Program-made: the position numbers and the translations under genes
The notes under the pieces: model-generated
Told to the model about the DNA's origin: nothing
Database searches by the model: none
Seen by the model: only the letters and a program-made list of their open reading frames with translations
Shown: in pieces, positions 63,227 through 64,000 of the stretch
How the letters are laid out: each line of letters starts with the position of its first letter
How positions within the stretch are numbered: position 1 is the first letter of the stretch
DNA from: Rhodococcus sp. HM1
Lineage (GTDB): Bacteria > Actinomycetota > Actinomycetes > Mycobacteriales > Mycobacteriaceae
NCBI RefSeq assembly: GCF_023218075.1
Contig: NZ_JALPTB010000027.1
Span: 1-64,000, forward strand
Length of the DNA stretch: 64,000 bases
Direction: 5' to 3'

Positions 63227-63619
63227 ATGACCGTCGCAGTCGTTCACGCCGAGACACCCGAGGGCCGCGCCGCGCTCGCGGCCGCCGTCGACGAGGCCTC
63301 CCGCCGGCAGGACGAGCTGCTGGTGCTGCACGTGCTCGACGACGACGGGGCCGCCGCCGAGGCGGAGGTCGAATCGGTGCGCACCGCGGTGCGCCGGGTC
63401 GCCGGGGACAGCGGCTGGGAGGTACGCACTGCCGTGCACGACGGGGACGCCGTCGGCACCCTCGTCGAGCTGGCCACCGACAGCGGCGTGGACCGCATCG
63501 TGATCGGCAGCCGCGGCCGCAACGCGCTCGGCAAGTTCCTGCTCGAGCGGCCGCTGCAGCGGCTGGTGATCGAGGTTCCGGTGCCGGTTCTCGTCGTCAA
63601 GGAACCCGACGAGGAGTAA
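63227..63619 (+). CDS. Universal stress protein (UspA family)
   Basis: A 130-residue single-domain Usp: ELLVLHVLDD, EVRTAVHDGDAVGTLVELATDSGVDRIVIGSRGRNALGKFLLERPLQRLVIEVPVPVLVVK. The first two glycines of the ATP-binding G-x2-G-x9-G-S/T motif are kept, but the final GS is replaced (LLERPLQ), so ATP binding may be weak. Stands alone. Confidence 0.9.
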   Translation: MTVAVVHAETPEGRAALAAAVDEASRRQDELLVLHVLDDDGAAAEAEVESVRTAVRRVAGDSGWEVRTAVHDGDAVGTLVELATDSGVDRIVIGSRGRNALGKFLLERPLQRLVIEVPVPVLVVKEPDEE

Positions 63620-63637
63620 CCGACCTACGCTGGAACC

Positions 63638-64000
63638 ATGCCCTATCGGGTTCTGGCCGACGGCATCGCGCTCACGCATCTGGCGTTCCTGCTGTACGTC
63701 ACGTTCGGCGGGTTCGTGGCGTGGCGCTGGCCGCGCACGATCGTGCTGCACGCGGTCGCCGTCGTGTGGGGGCTCGCCTCGGTGTTGGTGGGGTTCGACT
63801 GCCCGCTCACCCACGCCGAGAACTGGGCGCGTCACCGCGCCGGCGAGGCGGGGCTGCCGCCGTCCGGATTCATCGACCACTACCTGACCGGGGTGATCTA
63901 CCCGGATTCCGCGCTCGGCCTGGTCCGCGCGCTCGTCGCGGCCTGCATCCTCGTGTCGTGGGTGGGCCTGTGGCGGCGGTCGCGTCGTGTGAGTTTCGTC
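63638..64000 (+). CDS. DUF2784 membrane protein (3' truncated by window)
   Basis: At least 121 residues; the frame is still open at the window end. MPYRVLADGIALTHLAFLLYVTFGGFVAWRWP, GFDCPLTHAENWARHRAGEAGLPPSGFIDHYLTGVIYP is the DUF2784 pattern, with three to four helices and a conserved CPLT..E.W. Function unknown. It is 18 bp after the Usp gene and may share its transcript. Confidence 0.9.
   Translation, partial: MPYRVLADGIALTHLAFLLYVTFGGFVAWRWPRTIVLHAVAVVWGLASVLVGFDCPLTHAENWARHRAGEAGLPPSGFIDHYLTGVIYPDSALGLVRALVAACILVSWVGLWRRSRRVSFV

Overview
The window is very GC-rich, densely coded DNA with many overlapping stop/start junctions. It comes from a mycolic-acid actinomycete, most likely Rhodococcus or a close relative. 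Supporting genes are mshC (mycothiol synthesis), a WS/DGAT acyltransferase, IdeR-type iron boxes, and the conserved run mshC - SCO1664-like - DUF3090 - MSMEG_4193-like phosphatase - uppP. The genus call is inference; there is no 16S rRNA gene here.

Layout. 1-5.96 kb: the end of an MFS transporter, assimilatory nitrite reductase nirBD, an SRPBCC protein, then a flavin-type oxidase-fold protein and a beta-lactamase-family hydrolase behind a 550-bp gene-free stretch. 6.0-12.6 kb: accessory-looking DNA with a membrane protein, a RibH2-type lumazine synthase, an HTH protein, a tyrosine recombinase, a GerW-like protein, and an AT-rich palindrome-bearing region ahead of a long coiled-coil protein. 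13.0-21.1 kb: an HSL-type esterase, a PucR-type regulator, and a quinate/shikimate catabolic operon (transporter, type II dehydroquinase, shikimate/quinate dehydrogenase, dehydroshikimate dehydratase) divergent from a LacI-type regulator. 21.2-25.2 kb: an ArsR-arsenate reductase fusion under a perfect 22-bp palindrome, a VOC protein, WS/DGAT, an APH(6)-like kinase and a DUF4177 protein. 25.4-32.5 kb: three genes of a Wadjet (JetABC) plasmid-defence locus whose usual fourth gene, the nuclease JetD, is not in the window. 32.7-34.3 kb: an SDR and a secreted alpha/beta hydrolase. 34.6-38.2 kb: an unassigned operon of a small protein, a ThDP enzyme, an SRPBCC protein and a KAS III-like enzyme, preceded by two perfect palindromes. 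38.2-43.8 kb: an IdeR-box P19-like iron lipoprotein, a flavin-fold protein, SelO, an SRPBCC-hydrolase fusion, DUF488 and a DUF2945-like protein. 43.8-49.3 kb: the mshC-uppP block and an aldo/keto reductase. 49.4-53.1 kb: an iron-regulated haem uptake and degradation operon (hmuO-T-U-V). 53.3-64 kb: housekeeping genes including pyrD, DUF389, a YbhB-like protein and an M20 peptidase, two identical tRNA-Leu(GAG) genes, a second YidC with a DUF6412-like partner, a zinc-ribbon SDR, a Usp protein and a DUF2784 protein cut by the window end.

The signals most worth following are the Wadjet locus without JetD, the ThDP/KAS III operon with its altered active site and palindromic upstream region, the AT-rich palindromic segment beside the recombinase and coiled-coil gene, and a dispersed hairpin repeat whose two copies differ by compensatory base changes. 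All calls come from reading the sequence; no database search was run.
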